The notes beneath the pieces were generated by a model that saw only the letters and a list, made by a program, of their open reading frames with translations, did no database searches and was not told the origin of the DNA. DNA of 64,000 bases from Pseudonocardia kujensis (GTDB lineage Bacteria > Actinomycetota > Actinomycetes > Mycobacteriales > Pseudonocardiaceae), in contig NZ_JAJSOK010000033.1 in NCBI RefSeq assembly GCF_021283305.1, forward strand, positions 1 through 64,000, given 5' to 3'. Position 1 is the stretch's first letter; the number at the start of each line of letters is the position of its first letter. Shown one piece after another: positions 1 through 8,885 of the stretch. The position numbers and the translations under genes are program-made.

Positions 1-102
1 TTCAAAGCCCTGCGCCGGGTCAGCCTCTGCCCCCGCCGCATCGGCGCCATCACCGCCGCTGCGCTCGTCGTCCTGCACCACGAACACGACCGCACAACAT
101 GA
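1..102 (+). CDS. C-terminal end of a DDE transposase (IS5-type), cut by the window edge
   Basis: The frame is open from base 1 to a TGA at 100-102 and gives 33 residues. They contain a LRRVSLCPRRIGAI stretch followed by an Ala/Val/His-rich helix, as at the C-termini of IS5-type transposases of actinobacteria (recognition from memory, no search). No catalytic residue is in view because only the tail is inside the window. A short stem (ACTGAG, 5-nt loop, CTCAGT; 113-129) follows immediately and may belong to the element end. The next recognisable coding remnant is an SDR fragment on the other strand. Confidence 0.55.
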   Translation, partial: FKALRRVSLCPRRIGAITAAALVVLHHEHDRTT

Positions 103-327
103 TCAACGGCCTACTGAGAAAGGCTCAGTGACCGCTTATTCGCCGGTACAGCCGAAATGGGAGTCAGCTGATCACGGCTGACAGTCCGGACCTACGGGCA
201 CCGATCCGAGTAGCCGCAGCGATGAGCTCCGTCCCCGACGAGTGGCGCAGCCCCGGCGCGGCGGCTGATCGAGACGATGGCCGCTTGTCGGAGTACCCGC
301 CCGTGTCGAGATACCGACGCAAGGCGC
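103..327. other. Non-coding stretch beside the insertion sequence
   Basis: I see no supportable gene here. The stretch carries the small stem at 113-129 and one copy of the motif GGAGTCAGCTGATC (160-173). That motif recurs at 15182-15195 (one mismatch) and 15283-15296. The rest is probably debris from insertion and deletion. Confidence 0.4.
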
Positions 328-474
328 TCACCGGAGCAACCCGCCGCCGTCGCAGACGATCGATTGGCCGGTGATCCACGCGACGTCCGGTGAGGCGAGG
401 AAGGACACAAGCCCAGCGAGGTCCTCTGGGTCACGAACTCTTGGATCGCCTCTGAGCCATGGGTCGGGTGAAGA
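328..474 (-). pseudogene. C-terminal remnant of a short-chain dehydrogenase
   Basis: Read on the minus strand, this stretch encodes a DPEDLAG segment, then [16 protein letters not shown], a VCDGG stretch and a TGA. This is the standard C-terminal end of a classical SDR, where the FLASxxAxxITGQ motif and the DGG turn follow the substrate loop. Nothing upstream in frame resembles the Rossmann core: no TGxxxGxG and no YxxxK. Only about 45 codons survive. It lies beside a transposase tail, which fits gene decay after insertion or deletion. Confidence 0.6.
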
Positions 475-721
475 CCGCGTGGGCGCTGTGCGCGCGGGTG
501 CCAAGCGTGGCGACCCGTGCAGCGTGACGGCGTTGACGCAGATTCGGTGTTCACCGAGCTCCCGGGGATAGGAGCGACCGCGGCCGACATGGCCTCGGCG
601 CCGCTCAGTCCCCGCCGAAGGAGCGCAGGCCGGGCGTGCTGCGGCGGAGACTCGTCAACGCTGTCGCCGAGGGGCCTGCCCTCACCGCCGCCGGCCGGGT
701 TGACGGGCGGCGACGTCGGCA
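475..721. other. No recognisable gene
   Basis: This GC-rich stretch lies between the SDR remnant and the end of the CmcJ-like gene. Open frames are present on both strands, but none shows family similarity or a convincing ribosome binding site. It is probably degraded sequence. Confidence 0.3.
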
Positions 722-1525
722 TCAGCCGAAGAAGGCAACCGTACGCGCCTCGACACTGGCACGCGGGGCCGCATCCGGTCGTGAGGTCGGGTCGTCGATT
801 GCGCTGTGCGCCACGGGGAACGGGACGGAGGGGTCGGTGTCCCAGAGCCGGAAGAGCAGGGCCTCGTCGGGCTGCATGTCCGGGAAGTAGTACCAGCGCT
901 GCTTCGGGTCGTACATCAGATTCAGGCCGACGAACGGCTGCGGCTCGTCGGGGCGCTCGTGGATCGGGACGGACATGTACTCGTCCAGGCCGACTGTGCG
1001 GGCGTCGGTGACCGCGAGGGGGACCCGCTCGACGGGCCGGACGCCGCGCCAGACGTTGATCTCCGACCAGCGTCCGGCCAGCCATTCGTCGGCCTCGGCG
1101 CCCATCGCCCGGCGGATCCAGACCTCGAAGCTCGGGCCGTCGTAGTCGGCGTGCGCGGCGCGGGCGGGCGGGCGCTCGCCGCGCTTCTCGCCGTCCTCGA
1201 AGCGGGCCATGGTGTGGAAGACGACCACCTTGACCGCGCCCGTCGCTGCCTTGACCAGCTCCTCCAACTCGGCGGTGTAGACCCGCTTCACCTCGTCCTC
1301 GTCGGCGAAGTCTCGCACCCCGGTCTGGTGCTTGACCAGCGCGAACCCGTGCACGTCGAGGCTGAACTCCGATGCGATCGGCCGGGCATTGGTGATCGTG
1401 GTGTCAACGGTGCGGAAGCTCGCCGACGAAGCCGCGTGCTGTCCGGCGTAGAAGATCCCGGCCGGCCGGTCGGGGTCGGCGTAGCGCAGCGGCACCGTCA
1501 CCGTGGACAGCGTGTCCATGCTCAT
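722..1525 (-). CDS. CmcJ/NvfI-family oxygenase-like protein
   Basis: The product is 267 aa. It resembles the CmcJ/NvfI family, named after a component of the cephamycin 7-alpha-methoxylation system and fungal non-haem iron enzymes. The diagnostic block NVWRGVRPVERVPLAV sits at residues 157-172. An HADYDG segment (125-130) could supply the His and Asp iron ligands; this is inference. The start ATG at 1525 is preceded by GGAGG on the minus strand, and a second ATG lies two codons in. It is the last gene of a leftward group (NTF2 protein, aldehyde dehydrogenase, MFS, AraC). Many members are uncharacterised, so the substrate is unknown. Confidence 0.75.
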   Translation of the reverse strand: MSMDTLSTVTVPLRYADPDRPAGIFYAGQHAASSASFRTVDTTITNARPIASEFSLDVHGFALVKHQTGVRDFADEDEVKRVYTAELEELVKAATGAVKVVVFHTMARFEDGEKRGERPPARAAHADYDGPSFEVWIRRAMGAEADEWLAGRWSEINVWRGVRPVERVPLAVTDARTVGLDEYMSVPIHERPDEPQPFVGLNLMYDPKQRWYYFPDMQPDEALLFRLWDTDPSVPFPVAHSAIDDPTSRPDAAPRASVEARTVAFFG

Positions 1526-1554
1526 CGTTCCTCCGTGTGTGAAGTGGGGTGGGC

Positions 1555-2544
1555 TCAGCGCGCCCGCAGGGTCGCCGAGGGTGATTCTCCGAAGCGACGC
1601 CGGTACGCGGCCGCGAACCGGGGGACGTGGCTGAACCCCCAGCGGAAAGCGACCTCCGCGACAGTCGGGCCGGTGCCGGGGGACGCGGCGCTGAGGTCGT
1701 CGCGGGCTCGTGCGAGCCGCGTCCGCTGGACGTACTCCCGCGGGGAGATCCCGACATGGTCGTGGAAGTGGCGTTGAAGCGACCGGGGGCTGACCCCGGC
1801 ATAGCGGGCGAGCCGCTCGAGAGACAGGTCGCTGCCCGGATCGGCGTCGATAAGCTCCATCGCCCGCTTGACCGGAGCGGGCCGGTGTGCCCCGGCTCGG
1901 CGGTCCATCAGCTGGTCGCTATAGGTGTGCGGCTGGGCGAGAAGCAGACCGTGGACGAGGAAAGCCGACCAAGGGTTCTCCCCGAGCGTCCACCCGGCCA
2001 TGCCGTCCCCGGAACCGAGGTCGTCGACCAGCAGCGCCACCGCGCGCGCCCAGGACGCGGCGGCCGGTGTGCGCAGGTCCATGGCCGGCCGAAACACCAA
2101 GGGCGCGGTGACCGGTCGGCCGAGCAGCTCCTCGAGCCGCTGCTCCATCGCGGGCCGCTCGATCCGGACGTGGAGTTGGCGGTACTCCGCGCTGAGCCGC
2201 ATCGTGACCGGCATCGACGGCGAGAGGATGCCCGCGGTCCGCTCGTCGACCTCGATCTCTTCGTCGCCGACGCTGATCCGGTTGCGCCCGCCCCAGGAGA
2301 GGTTGACGTCGTAGTAGTCGACCTGCTCGGTGAGTGCGACGTCGAGCTCGGCGCCGCGGTGCTGCCCGTAAATCAGTGACACCGATCCCAACGGGGCGAC
2401 CGCGACGTCTGTGGTCACCACGCCCTGCGACCGGTGCGGGGTCAGGCGGTGCGGGGTGAGGACTTTCGACACCGACGCCCGGAAGGCGTCGACATCGGAG
2501 GCGTGCAGCACCGAGAACCGTTCCAGGACGGGCGCGGTCGTCAC
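1555..2544 (-). CDS. AraC-family transcriptional regulator
   Basis: The product is 329 aa from a GTG start. Residues 1 to about 190 form the AraC-binding-like ligand domain. The last 100 residues contain two helix-turn-helix units, including LSLERLARYAGVSPRSLQRH and the closing VAEVAFRWGFSHVPRF block, which is the classical AraC/XylS signature. It lies 12 bp downstream of the MFS gene on the same strand, so it is probably a local regulator of the transporter, aldehyde dehydrogenase and oxygenase group. The ligand cannot be read from the sequence. Confidence 0.9.
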   Translation of the reverse strand: MTTAPVLERFSVLHASDVDAFRASVSKVLTPHRLTPHRSQGVVTTDVAVAPLGSVSLIYGQHRGAELDVALTEQVDYYDVNLSWGGRNRISVGDEEIEVDERTAGILSPSMPVTMRLSAEYRQLHVRIERPAMEQRLEELLGRPVTAPLVFRPAMDLRTPAAASWARAVALLVDDLGSGDGMAGWTLGENPWSAFLVHGLLLAQPHTYSDQLMDRRAGAHRPAPVKRAMELIDADPGSDLSLERLARYAGVSPRSLQRHFHDHVGISPREYVQRTRLARARDDLSAASPGTGPTVAEVAFRWGFSHVPRFAAAYRRRFGESPSATLRAR

Positions 2545-2556
2545 CGGGGCCTGCTC

Positions 2557-3978
2557 TCAGGCCGTCGCGGCCGGGGGTGCGACGACGGCGGATCTCTGTT
2601 CGAAGGTTTCCAGACCCCGATGGGCGGGCACCGCCGCGAGCTCGGCCGGGGTGAGCTGGGGCCTGGCGAACCGGATCGACGCCATCGTGACGACCTGTGC
2701 GACGACGATCAGCGCGGCGACCAGCCAGGGCGCCCCATCCAACTGGATGATCAGCGCGGTGGCCAGCAGCGGGGTTGGGCCCGCGATGAGCGCCTGCTGG
2801 AGCTCACGCGACGAGGTGAAGCCTGCCGCCCGCGACTCGGTGCGGAACAGGACCGGGCCGATCACCAGCTGCGCCACGACGCTCGGCGACCAGCAGACCG
2901 CCCACAGGACGGCGCCCGCGATGATCACGAACACCATGTTGCGGGTGGTGAGCAGCGCGAAGTACGGGAAGGCGAGCACGATGCCGGCGATGGCGCCGAC
3001 GTTGAGCACGGTCTTCGCGCTCCAACGGTCGCACGCCTTGCCCCACAGCGGTAGCGCGAGCACACCGGCGACGTACATGACCAGCAGCGCCAGGGCCGTC
3101 TGGAGGAAGCTGAGCTTGAGTTGGTTGGCCATGTAGCTGATGCCGAAGGCGTTCGCGACGTAGCCGATCACGTTGCTGGCGGTCGGCATGAAGAAGGCCG
3201 CCACATAGTTGCGGGGGCTGGCCGTGAACGCCGTCTTGATCGCCAGGAGCGGGTTGGACCGCTGGACGATCCGCCCCTGCTCCTTGGCCTGCTGGTACTC
3301 CGCCGACTCCTCCATGTTGCGGCGCAGCCAGAGCGCGATGACGGTGAGTACCCCGGCGAACAGGAACGGGATGCGCCAGCCCCAGGACACGAATGCCGCC
3401 TGCCCGACGGCGAGATTGATGACTGCGAAGAACAGCAGCGAGAAGATGGACCCCGCCATCGTCGCGTTGTAGAGGAACGAGCTCTGGAAGCCCTTCCTGC
3501 GCTGTTGAGCGGACTCGTTGACGTAGACCATCGCCGTGCCGAGCTCGGCGCCCGTGCCAAACCCCTGCGCGACTCGGCAGAGCACCAGCAGGATGGGCGC
3601 CCAGACGCCGACGGTCGCATAGGGCGGCAGGACTCCGATCGCCGCGGTGGCCACGCCAACCAGGATGATCGAGGCGAGCAGGACCGGGCGTCGGCCCCAG
3701 CGGTCGCTCAGCGCGCCGAGGATGATGCCCCCGATCGGGCGGGCGATGAACCCTGCGGCAAAGGCGCCAAAGGCGCCGATCGTCGCGGCGTTGCCGGCGT
3801 CGGGCGGGAAGAAGAACGGGGCGAAGACCGTCCCCGCCACGTAGGCATAGAGACCGTAGTCGTACCACTCAATGAAGGTGCCCGCGCTGCCCGCGACGAT
3901 GGCGCGGGCGGAGCGGCGGGGCGTGACCTCGACCGCCTCCTGGGGCGGGTCCGCGGGCGGGTCGATGGACGATGTCAT
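2557..3978 (-). CDS. MFS transporter, metabolite:H+ symporter (MHS) type
   Basis: The product is 473 aa with about 12 predicted membrane segments. FIEWYDYGLYAY near the N-terminus and a DRWGRRPVLL loop after TM2 are typical of the MHS branch (shikimate, proline/betaine, aromatic-acid carriers). I chose the ATG at 3978 because AAAGGAGA lies 9 bases upstream; an in-frame upstream extension exists but has no such site. It lies between the AraC gene and an aldehyde dehydrogenase and probably imports the substrate of this group. Specificity is unresolved. Confidence 0.88.
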   Translation of the reverse strand: MTSSIDPPADPPQEAVEVTPRRSARAIVAGSAGTFIEWYDYGLYAYVAGTVFAPFFFPPDAGNAATIGAFGAFAAGFIARPIGGIILGALSDRWGRRPVLLASIILVGVATAAIGVLPPYATVGVWAPILLVLCRVAQGFGTGAELGTAMVYVNESAQQRRKGFQSSFLYNATMAGSIFSLLFFAVINLAVGQAAFVSWGWRIPFLFAGVLTVIALWLRRNMEESAEYQQAKEQGRIVQRSNPLLAIKTAFTASPRNYVAAFFMPTASNVIGYVANAFGISYMANQLKLSFLQTALALLVMYVAGVLALPLWGKACDRWSAKTVLNVGAIAGIVLAFPYFALLTTRNMVFVIIAGAVLWAVCWSPSVVAQLVIGPVLFRTESRAAGFTSSRELQQALIAGPTPLLATALIIQLDGAPWLVAALIVVAQVVTMASIRFARPQLTPAELAAVPAHRGLETFEQRSAVVAPPAATA

Positions 3979-4024
3979 GTCTGCACGATCTCCTTTGATC
4001 ATTCGTGCGAGGGGGATCTCGGGG

Positions 4025-5491
4025 TCAGCCAAGGACGAACGGGTCGCGGGTCCGGCCCGCGGTGTCGATCCACACCGCCTTGGTGTGGAGGAACTCATCG
4101 ACGGCGTGTCGGCCGTTCTCGCGGCCCCACCCGCTGGCCCCACTGCCCCCGAAGGGCACGTTGGGCGCGACCGCGCGATAGCTGTTCACCCACACCGTCC
4201 CTGCCCGAAGCCGGGCGGCGACGCGGTGTGCGCGTCCGACGTCAGAGGTCCAGAGACCGGCACCGAGGCTGAACTCGGTGTTGTTGGCGACGGCGACGGC
4301 CTCGTCCTCGCTCCCGACGTCGAGCACGGTCAGGACGGGGCCGAAGACCTCCTTCTGCGCGATCTCGGCGTCACCCGCCACGTCGGCGAGAATGGTCGGC
4401 TCCACGAAGAGCCCGCCCAGGTCCGGGTCGCGGCGCCCGCCGGACACGACGGTGGCTCCGGCCGCGATGGCGCGCTCGATGAAGCCCAGCACGATGTCGA
4501 GCTGACGCTGGTTGGCCAGCGGGCCCATCTCGGTGTCGGGAAGCAGCGGGTCGCCGAGCCGGATGGTCTTGGCCCGGTCGACGATCCGCCCGAGCAGCTG
4601 GTCTCGGACGTCGCGGTGGACCACGAGCCGGGACCCTGCGATGCAGGTCTGCCCGCCTGCGGCGAAGATCCCGGCGATGATGCCGTTCGCCGCGGCCTCG
4701 AGATCGGCGTCAGGCAGGACGACCTGGGCCGACTTACCGCCCAGCTCGAGCAGTACCGGGGTGAGCCGGGCGCCGGCGCTCGCCGCGATGGCGGCGCCGA
4801 CCACGGGCGAGCCGGTGAACGCGATCTTGTCGACGCCCGGGTGGTCGACCAGGGCCTTGCCCAGCTCGGCGCTCTGTCCGGTCACGACGTTGAGCACGCC
4901 GGGCGGGAAGCCCGCCTCCTCGAACAGCCGCGCGTACTCCAGAGCCGAGGTAGGCGTCGACTCGGACGGCTTGACGACGAGCGTGCACCCCGCGGCCAGG
5001 GCGGGCGCCAGCTTCCAGTGCAGGAGGGAGAGCGGGGAGTTCCACGGCACGATGGCCGCCACCACACCCGCCGGCTCCTCCCGGGTGTAGACGAAGTAGT
5101 CGGGGTTGCTGGACGGGATCGTCTCCCCGTGCAGCTTGTCGGCCAGACCCGCGAAGTAGCGCAGCCAGGCCGCCAGCCCGGCGGTCTGCTGCCGGGTCTC
5201 CCGCAGCAGCTTGCCGTTGTCGGTGGTCTCGACGACCGCCAGCTTCTCGGCGTCCCGCTCGACGATGTCGGCCAGCCGGCGCATCAGGGCGGCGCGACCG
5301 AAACCGGTGGTCGCGCCCCACTCGCCGTCCAGCGCCACCCGGGCGGCCCGGACGGCGACGTCGACGTCGGCCGCGCCGGCGTCGGGCACCCGCGCCCAAG
5401 CCTTCCCGGTGAACGGGTTGACCGTCTCGTAGGTGGCTCCGGAGGCGGCGGGACGCCAGGTCCCGCCGATCGCGAGCTCGTACTCCTGCAC
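4025..5491 (-). CDS. NAD(P)-dependent aldehyde dehydrogenase
   Basis: The product is 488 aa from a GTG start, the normal length for the ALDH superfamily. The motifs are PWNSPL (active-site Asn), FTGSPVVG (cofactor turn), LELGGKSA (general-base Glu) and GGQTCIAGSR (catalytic Cys). The C-terminus has the VNSYRAVAPNVPFGGSGASGWGRENG block, interrupted by nothing unusual. It oxidises an aldehyde to an acid. It sits 8 bp below the double-NTF2 gene and 46 bp above the MFS gene in one leftward group. It resembles the betaine-aldehyde/vanillin-type branch, but the substrate is unknown. Confidence 0.92.
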   Translation of the reverse strand: MQEYELAIGGTWRPAASGATYETVNPFTGKAWARVPDAGAADVDVAVRAARVALDGEWGATTGFGRAALMRRLADIVERDAEKLAVVETTDNGKLLRETRQQTAGLAAWLRYFAGLADKLHGETIPSSNPDYFVYTREEPAGVVAAIVPWNSPLSLLHWKLAPALAAGCTLVVKPSESTPTSALEYARLFEEAGFPPGVLNVVTGQSAELGKALVDHPGVDKIAFTGSPVVGAAIAASAGARLTPVLLELGGKSAQVVLPDADLEAAANGIIAGIFAAGGQTCIAGSRLVVHRDVRDQLLGRIVDRAKTIRLGDPLLPDTEMGPLANQRQLDIVLGFIERAIAAGATVVSGGRRDPDLGGLFVEPTILADVAGDAEIAQKEVFGPVLTVLDVGSEDEAVAVANNTEFSLGAGLWTSDVGRAHRVAARLRAGTVWVNSYRAVAPNVPFGGSGASGWGRENGRHAVDEFLHTKAVWIDTAGRTRDPFVLG

Positions 5492-5499
5492 CCTCGTGC

Positions 5500-6399
5500 T
5501 CAGCCTGCGAGCGGGACGACGGTCGCGAACAGCAGCGGGTCGCTGTAGACCTGTGCCAGAGTGACCCGGCCGTCACGCACGGCGAACGCGAAGAGGTAGC
5601 TCTGCGGGTACGCCTGCCCGAAGGCGGTCGCCGAGTCGGCCATCCGGCTGCGTGCCCAGACCAGCCCTGGGTCAACCGATGGGAACAGTTCGACGTCTAC
5701 GTGGGCGGCGCCCACAAAGTTCTCGGCCACCCACTCGGCACGCGCCTGGAGCTCGTCCCGGCCCTGCCAGGATGCCTTCGGCTGGTTCGGCGGGGCGAAA
5801 GGGAACTCGAGGACCGCGTCGTCCGCCCAGAGCTGGTCGCGCGACTTCGGGTCGGACGCATCGGCGTTCAGCCAGGCCTCGACGACGCGGACGCTCTCCG
5901 CGGACGCCGCGGCGGCGGCCTCGTCGAACTCCTGGGGCGGGTCGTAGGGCACCGGCGTCCAGCCGTGCAGCGCGGGCGGCGCCTGGCGGAGCAGGGCCCG
6001 CTCGAGGATCAGGGAGCTGAAGAACTCGCGGTAGATCACGACCTTGCCGTCCCGCAGGACGAGCTGGTGGACGTAGCGCTGGGGATAGGCGGCCCCGTTG
6101 AAGGTCTTCTCCTCGGAGCAGCGATTGGTGATCCAGAAGACGTTCGGGTCGGCGCACTCGAAAATGCGCAGGTCCAGGCGGGACGCGTCACCACCCGCGC
6201 GCCGGACCGCATTCTCCTCGCTGTTCCGGCGCACCTCCGCGATACCGGCCCATCGGGTTTCCTCCAGCACGGCGAAGGGCAGTTCCTTCACGCCGTCGTC
6301 CGCCCACTGGTCCAGGTACTGGTCGCGCTTGTTCGTGTCGATGAAGGTCTCGACGACCTTCCGGTTCTTGCGACGCAAATCAGCATCGATCGTCGTCAT
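5500..6399 (-). CDS. PhzA/PhzB-like protein with two fused NTF2 (SnoaL-like) domains
   Basis: The product is 299 aa, about twice the usual SnoaL-like or PhzA/B length. The two halves repeat each other. WADDGVKELPFAV in the first half matches WADDAVLEFPFAP in the second. GAAYPQRYVHQLVLRDGKV matches GQAYPQSYLFAFAVRDGRV. Each half therefore looks like one NTF2 cone, and the protein may be a covalent dimer of a normally dimeric fold. PhzA/B proteins act in phenazine formation, but no other phenazine gene is present, so a role as a small-molecule isomerase, hydratase or binding protein is inferred. It heads the leftward group, with its promoter in the 6400-6641 divergent region. Confidence 0.75.
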   Translation of the reverse strand: MTTIDADLRRKNRKVVETFIDTNKRDQYLDQWADDGVKELPFAVLEETRWAGIAEVRRNSEENAVRRAGGDASRLDLRIFECADPNVFWITNRCSEEKTFNGAAYPQRYVHQLVLRDGKVVIYREFFSSLILERALLRQAPPALHGWTPVPYDPPQEFDEAAAAASAESVRVVEAWLNADASDPKSRDQLWADDAVLEFPFAPPNQPKASWQGRDELQARAEWVAENFVGAAHVDVELFPSVDPGLVWARSRMADSATAFGQAYPQSYLFAFAVRDGRVTLAQVYSDPLLFATVVPLAG

Positions 6400-6601
6400 G
6401 ACTCGACCTCCGTCGTGGAATCGCAGGATGTCGGGGAGCCGGCGCGCCGTGACCCCCGCCGCGACTGGGAACCTTACCAGCGCTCCGTCGTCTCGCCTAG
6501 CCCTCGATCTACGGCACCATTTCCCCAGTTCACGGTCTTGTGATGCATCAAGAGGCCCGTCCCTGACGCGCTCTGGCCGAGGCTGGGCCCGGCTGCTAAA
6601 T

Positions 6602-6615
6602 TGGGAACGTTTCCA
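6602..6615. promoter_or_regulatory. LacI-family operator
   Basis: TGGGAACGTTTCCA is a near-perfect palindrome with the AACGTT core typical of LacI/GalR operators. It lies 27 bp upstream of the ATG at 6642. A LacI-family gene lies just beyond the target gene (7822-8859, opposite strand). Repression of the enolase-superfamily gene by that regulator is the simple inference; the divergent leftward group could share the site. Confidence 0.65.
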
Positions 6616-6641
6616 GCCAGTGCAGAGGAGCCTGATCCCCC

Positions 6642-7799
6642 ATGACGCTCGACGTATCGCCGGTCACCGACGCCGCCCCGAGCCTGACGGGCCTGACGAT
6701 CCGCGCGATCGAGACCGTGCCCGTCCGGGTCCCCCTCGAGCGCGTGTTCCGCGGCAGCTACTACCAGATGAGCCACCGCTCGACCATCGTCACGCGCGTC
6801 CACACCGAGGAGGGCGTGGTCGGCGAGGCCTACGCCGGGGACGAGGACGCCGCCCTCCTGGATATCGACGAGATCATCCACCGCGAGATCGAGCCCCGGC
6901 TCGTCGGCGAGGACGCCATGGCGGTCGAACGGTGCTGGTCGCTGGCCCGGCCGGCCACCTTCGACATCCTGCGCGACCGGCGGCTGGGCCTCGTCGCGTG
7001 CGCGTCGGTCGACGCCGCCATCTGGGACGCCGTGGGCAAGGCCCTGGGCCAGCCGCTGTGGCGGCTGTGGGGTGGCTACCGCAACACCATCCCGATGATC
7101 TCGATCGGCGGGTACTACGACAGCCCGCTCAGCATCGAGGACGAGATCGCCGTCCTCAAGGACCGCGGCCTCGCCGGGATGAAGTTCAAGGTCGGCGGCG
7201 CCGACCCGGTCGCCGACGCGGAGCGGTTCCGGCGGGCCCGCGAGGCCGCAGGAGCCGACTTCGCCCTGGCGGCCGACGCCAACCAAGGTTGGACGGTCGC
7301 GGAGGCCGTCACCTTCTGCAGCCGGGTCGCCGACCTCGACCTGCTCTGGATGGAGGAGCCGTGCCGGTGGCACAACGACCGCCGGGCCATGCGGGACGTC
7401 CGGTACACCACCGGCGCGCGCGTGTGCGCCGGGCAGAGCGAGTTCTCGGCGGGTGGCGCCCGTGACCTGATGGTCGAGGGCGCCATCGACGTCTGCAACT
7501 TCGACGCGTCCTGGACGGGCGGCCCCAGCGAGTGGCGGCGGGTCGCGGCGATGGCCACCACGTTCGATGTGTCGATGGGTCACCACGAGGAGCCGCAGCT
7601 GTCGAGCCACCTGCTCGCCTCGATCCCGCACGGGCTCTACTCGGAGTGCTTCGACCCGCAGCGGGACCCGATCTGGTGGAACCTCATCGCCAACCGACCC
7701 CCGCTCGTCGACGGGCACATCACGCTGCCCGACCGACCCGGTCTGGGCTGGGAGCTCGACGAGGAGTACATCCGCTTCCACCGGGTCGACGCGGCCTGA
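6642..7799 (+). CDS. Mandelate racemase / muconate lactonizing enzyme family protein
   Basis: The product is 385 aa, the standard length for the enolase superfamily. An N-terminal capping domain is followed by a barrel with MKFKVGG (base lysines), ADANQG and WMEEPC (metal-binding Asp and Glu), and GHHEEPQ (the catalytic His of mandelate-racemase-type members). These enzymes remove an alpha proton from a carboxylate and cause racemisation, dehydration or cycloisomerisation. The start has GAGGAG 8 bases upstream. A LacI-type operator precedes it and a convergent terminator with the regulator gene follows. It is a probable acid-sugar dehydratase or racemase; the precise substrate is unclear. Confidence 0.88.
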   Translation: MTLDVSPVTDAAPSLTGLTIRAIETVPVRVPLERVFRGSYYQMSHRSTIVTRVHTEEGVVGEAYAGDEDAALLDIDEIIHREIEPRLVGEDAMAVERCWSLARPATFDILRDRRLGLVACASVDAAIWDAVGKALGQPLWRLWGGYRNTIPMISIGGYYDSPLSIEDEIAVLKDRGLAGMKFKVGGADPVADAERFRRAREAAGADFALAADANQGWTVAEAVTFCSRVADLDLLWMEEPCRWHNDRRAMRDVRYTTGARVCAGQSEFSAGGARDLMVEGAIDVCNFDASWTGGPSEWRRVAAMATTFDVSMGHHEEPQLSSHLLASIPHGLYSECFDPQRDPIWWNLIANRPPLVDGHITLPDRPGLGWELDEEYIRFHRVDAA

Positions 7800-7805
7800 C
7801 CCGCC

Positions 7806-7842
7806 CGGGAGGCCGCGCCGCTCAGGTGGCGGCGGCCTCCCG
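7806..7842. terminator. Bidirectional hairpin between convergent genes
   Basis: CGGGAGGCCGC (7806-7816) pairs perfectly with GCGGCCTCCCG (7832-7842) across a 15-nt loop that can itself pair partly. It lies between the end of the enolase-superfamily gene (7799) and the 3' end of the LacI gene, whose last codons are inside the stem. There is no T-run, as is common in high-GC actinobacteria. Confidence 0.6.
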
Positions 7843-8859
7843 CACCGGCCCGCAGCTCGGCCGCGGCACGAAGACGGTGGGCTGCACGGAGGTCACCGGG
7901 CCCTCGTCGGGGTCCTGGATCCGTCGTAGCAGCAACTCGGCCGCGGTGCGTCCCAGCTGATGCGTGTCGCGGCGCACGACGGCGATGGGCGGGTCGAGCA
8001 TCTCGGTCAGGTCGGTCTCGTCGCAGCTCACCAGCGACAGGTCCGTCCCGACCGCCAGCCCGCGCAGCCGCAGCTCGCGCAGACAGCCTTTGAGCAGCTG
8101 GTTGCCGCCGGCGACCAGAGCCGTCGGCTGCTCCCGCATGTCCAGCAGCCGTGACGTCGCCGCCTGACCGTGCGCTGCGTCGAGCGGGCCCTGGACGATG
8201 GAGTAGCCGGTGGGGAGACCGCGCTCGGCGTAGGCCTCCTCCACCCCCCGCCGCCGCATGCGCGCGAACCGCGCGTGCCCGCCGAGGATGCACCCGATAC
8301 GCCGGTGCCCGAGGTCGAGCAGGTGGGAGATCGCAGCACGCATCCCGCCCCGGTGGTCGCACAGCACCGCGCTCGGCCGCAAGATCTCGCCGGGGTCGTC
8401 GAGCTCCCGGTCGATCAGCACCAGTGGCGCCTCGATCGTCTGGAGCGCGGTCAGGACGTCTGCGTCGTCCTCCGCGCTGAGCGAGAGCAGCAGCCCGTCG
8501 ACGTGGCGGTCCCGGAACAGCAGGATGTTCTGCGCCTCGAGAGCGGGGTCGTTCATCGAGTTGACGAACAGCAGGGAGTACCCGGCGCGGCGCAGCGCGT
8601 CCTCCGCGCCGAGACTGATCTCCGACAACAGCGGATTCGAGATGTCACCGATCACGAGCCCGACCGACATCGTCGGCCCGCCGCGCAGCCCGCGGGCGAA
8701 GATGTCCGGCCGATAACCGATCTCGGTCACCGCCGCCATGACCCGGTCCCGCATTCCGGCACTCACGTCCGGATGACCGGACAGCACCCGGGAAACGGAC
8801 GAGATGCCGACACCCGCGCGCTTGGCGACGTCTTTGAGGCCCGGCCTCGCTTGCGGCAT
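7822..8859 (-). CDS. LacI-family transcriptional regulator
   Basis: The product is 345 aa. The N-terminal HTH with hinge reads LKDVAKRAGVGISSVSRVLSG, the textbook LacI/GalR DNA-binding start. A periplasmic-binding-like effector core follows, with GLVIGDISNPLLSE at about residue 67 and SLVSCDETDLTEML near 265. It converges on the enolase-superfamily gene, whose promoter carries a LacI-type palindrome at 6602-6615, so that gene is the likely target. The effector is probably a sugar acid or related carboxylate (inference). Confidence 0.92.
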   Translation of the reverse strand: MPQARPGLKDVAKRAGVGISSVSRVLSGHPDVSAGMRDRVMAAVTEIGYRPDIFARGLRGGPTMSVGLVIGDISNPLLSEISLGAEDALRRAGYSLLFVNSMNDPALEAQNILLFRDRHVDGLLLSLSAEDDADVLTALQTIEAPLVLIDRELDDPGEILRPSAVLCDHRGGMRAAISHLLDLGHRRIGCILGGHARFARMRRRGVEEAYAERGLPTGYSIVQGPLDAAHGQAATSRLLDMREQPTALVAGGNQLLKGCLRELRLRGLAVGTDLSLVSCDETDLTEMLDPPIAVVRRDTHQLGRTAAELLLRRIQDPDEGPVTSVQPTVFVPRPSCGPVREAAAT

Positions 8860-8885
8860 CTCCGCATTCTACGGTCGCGCCGGGC

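Noticed and set aside
517-1011. Plus-strand open frames across the left region
   Set aside because: Arg/Pro-rich low-complexity translations, antisense to the CmcJ-like gene; no motif.
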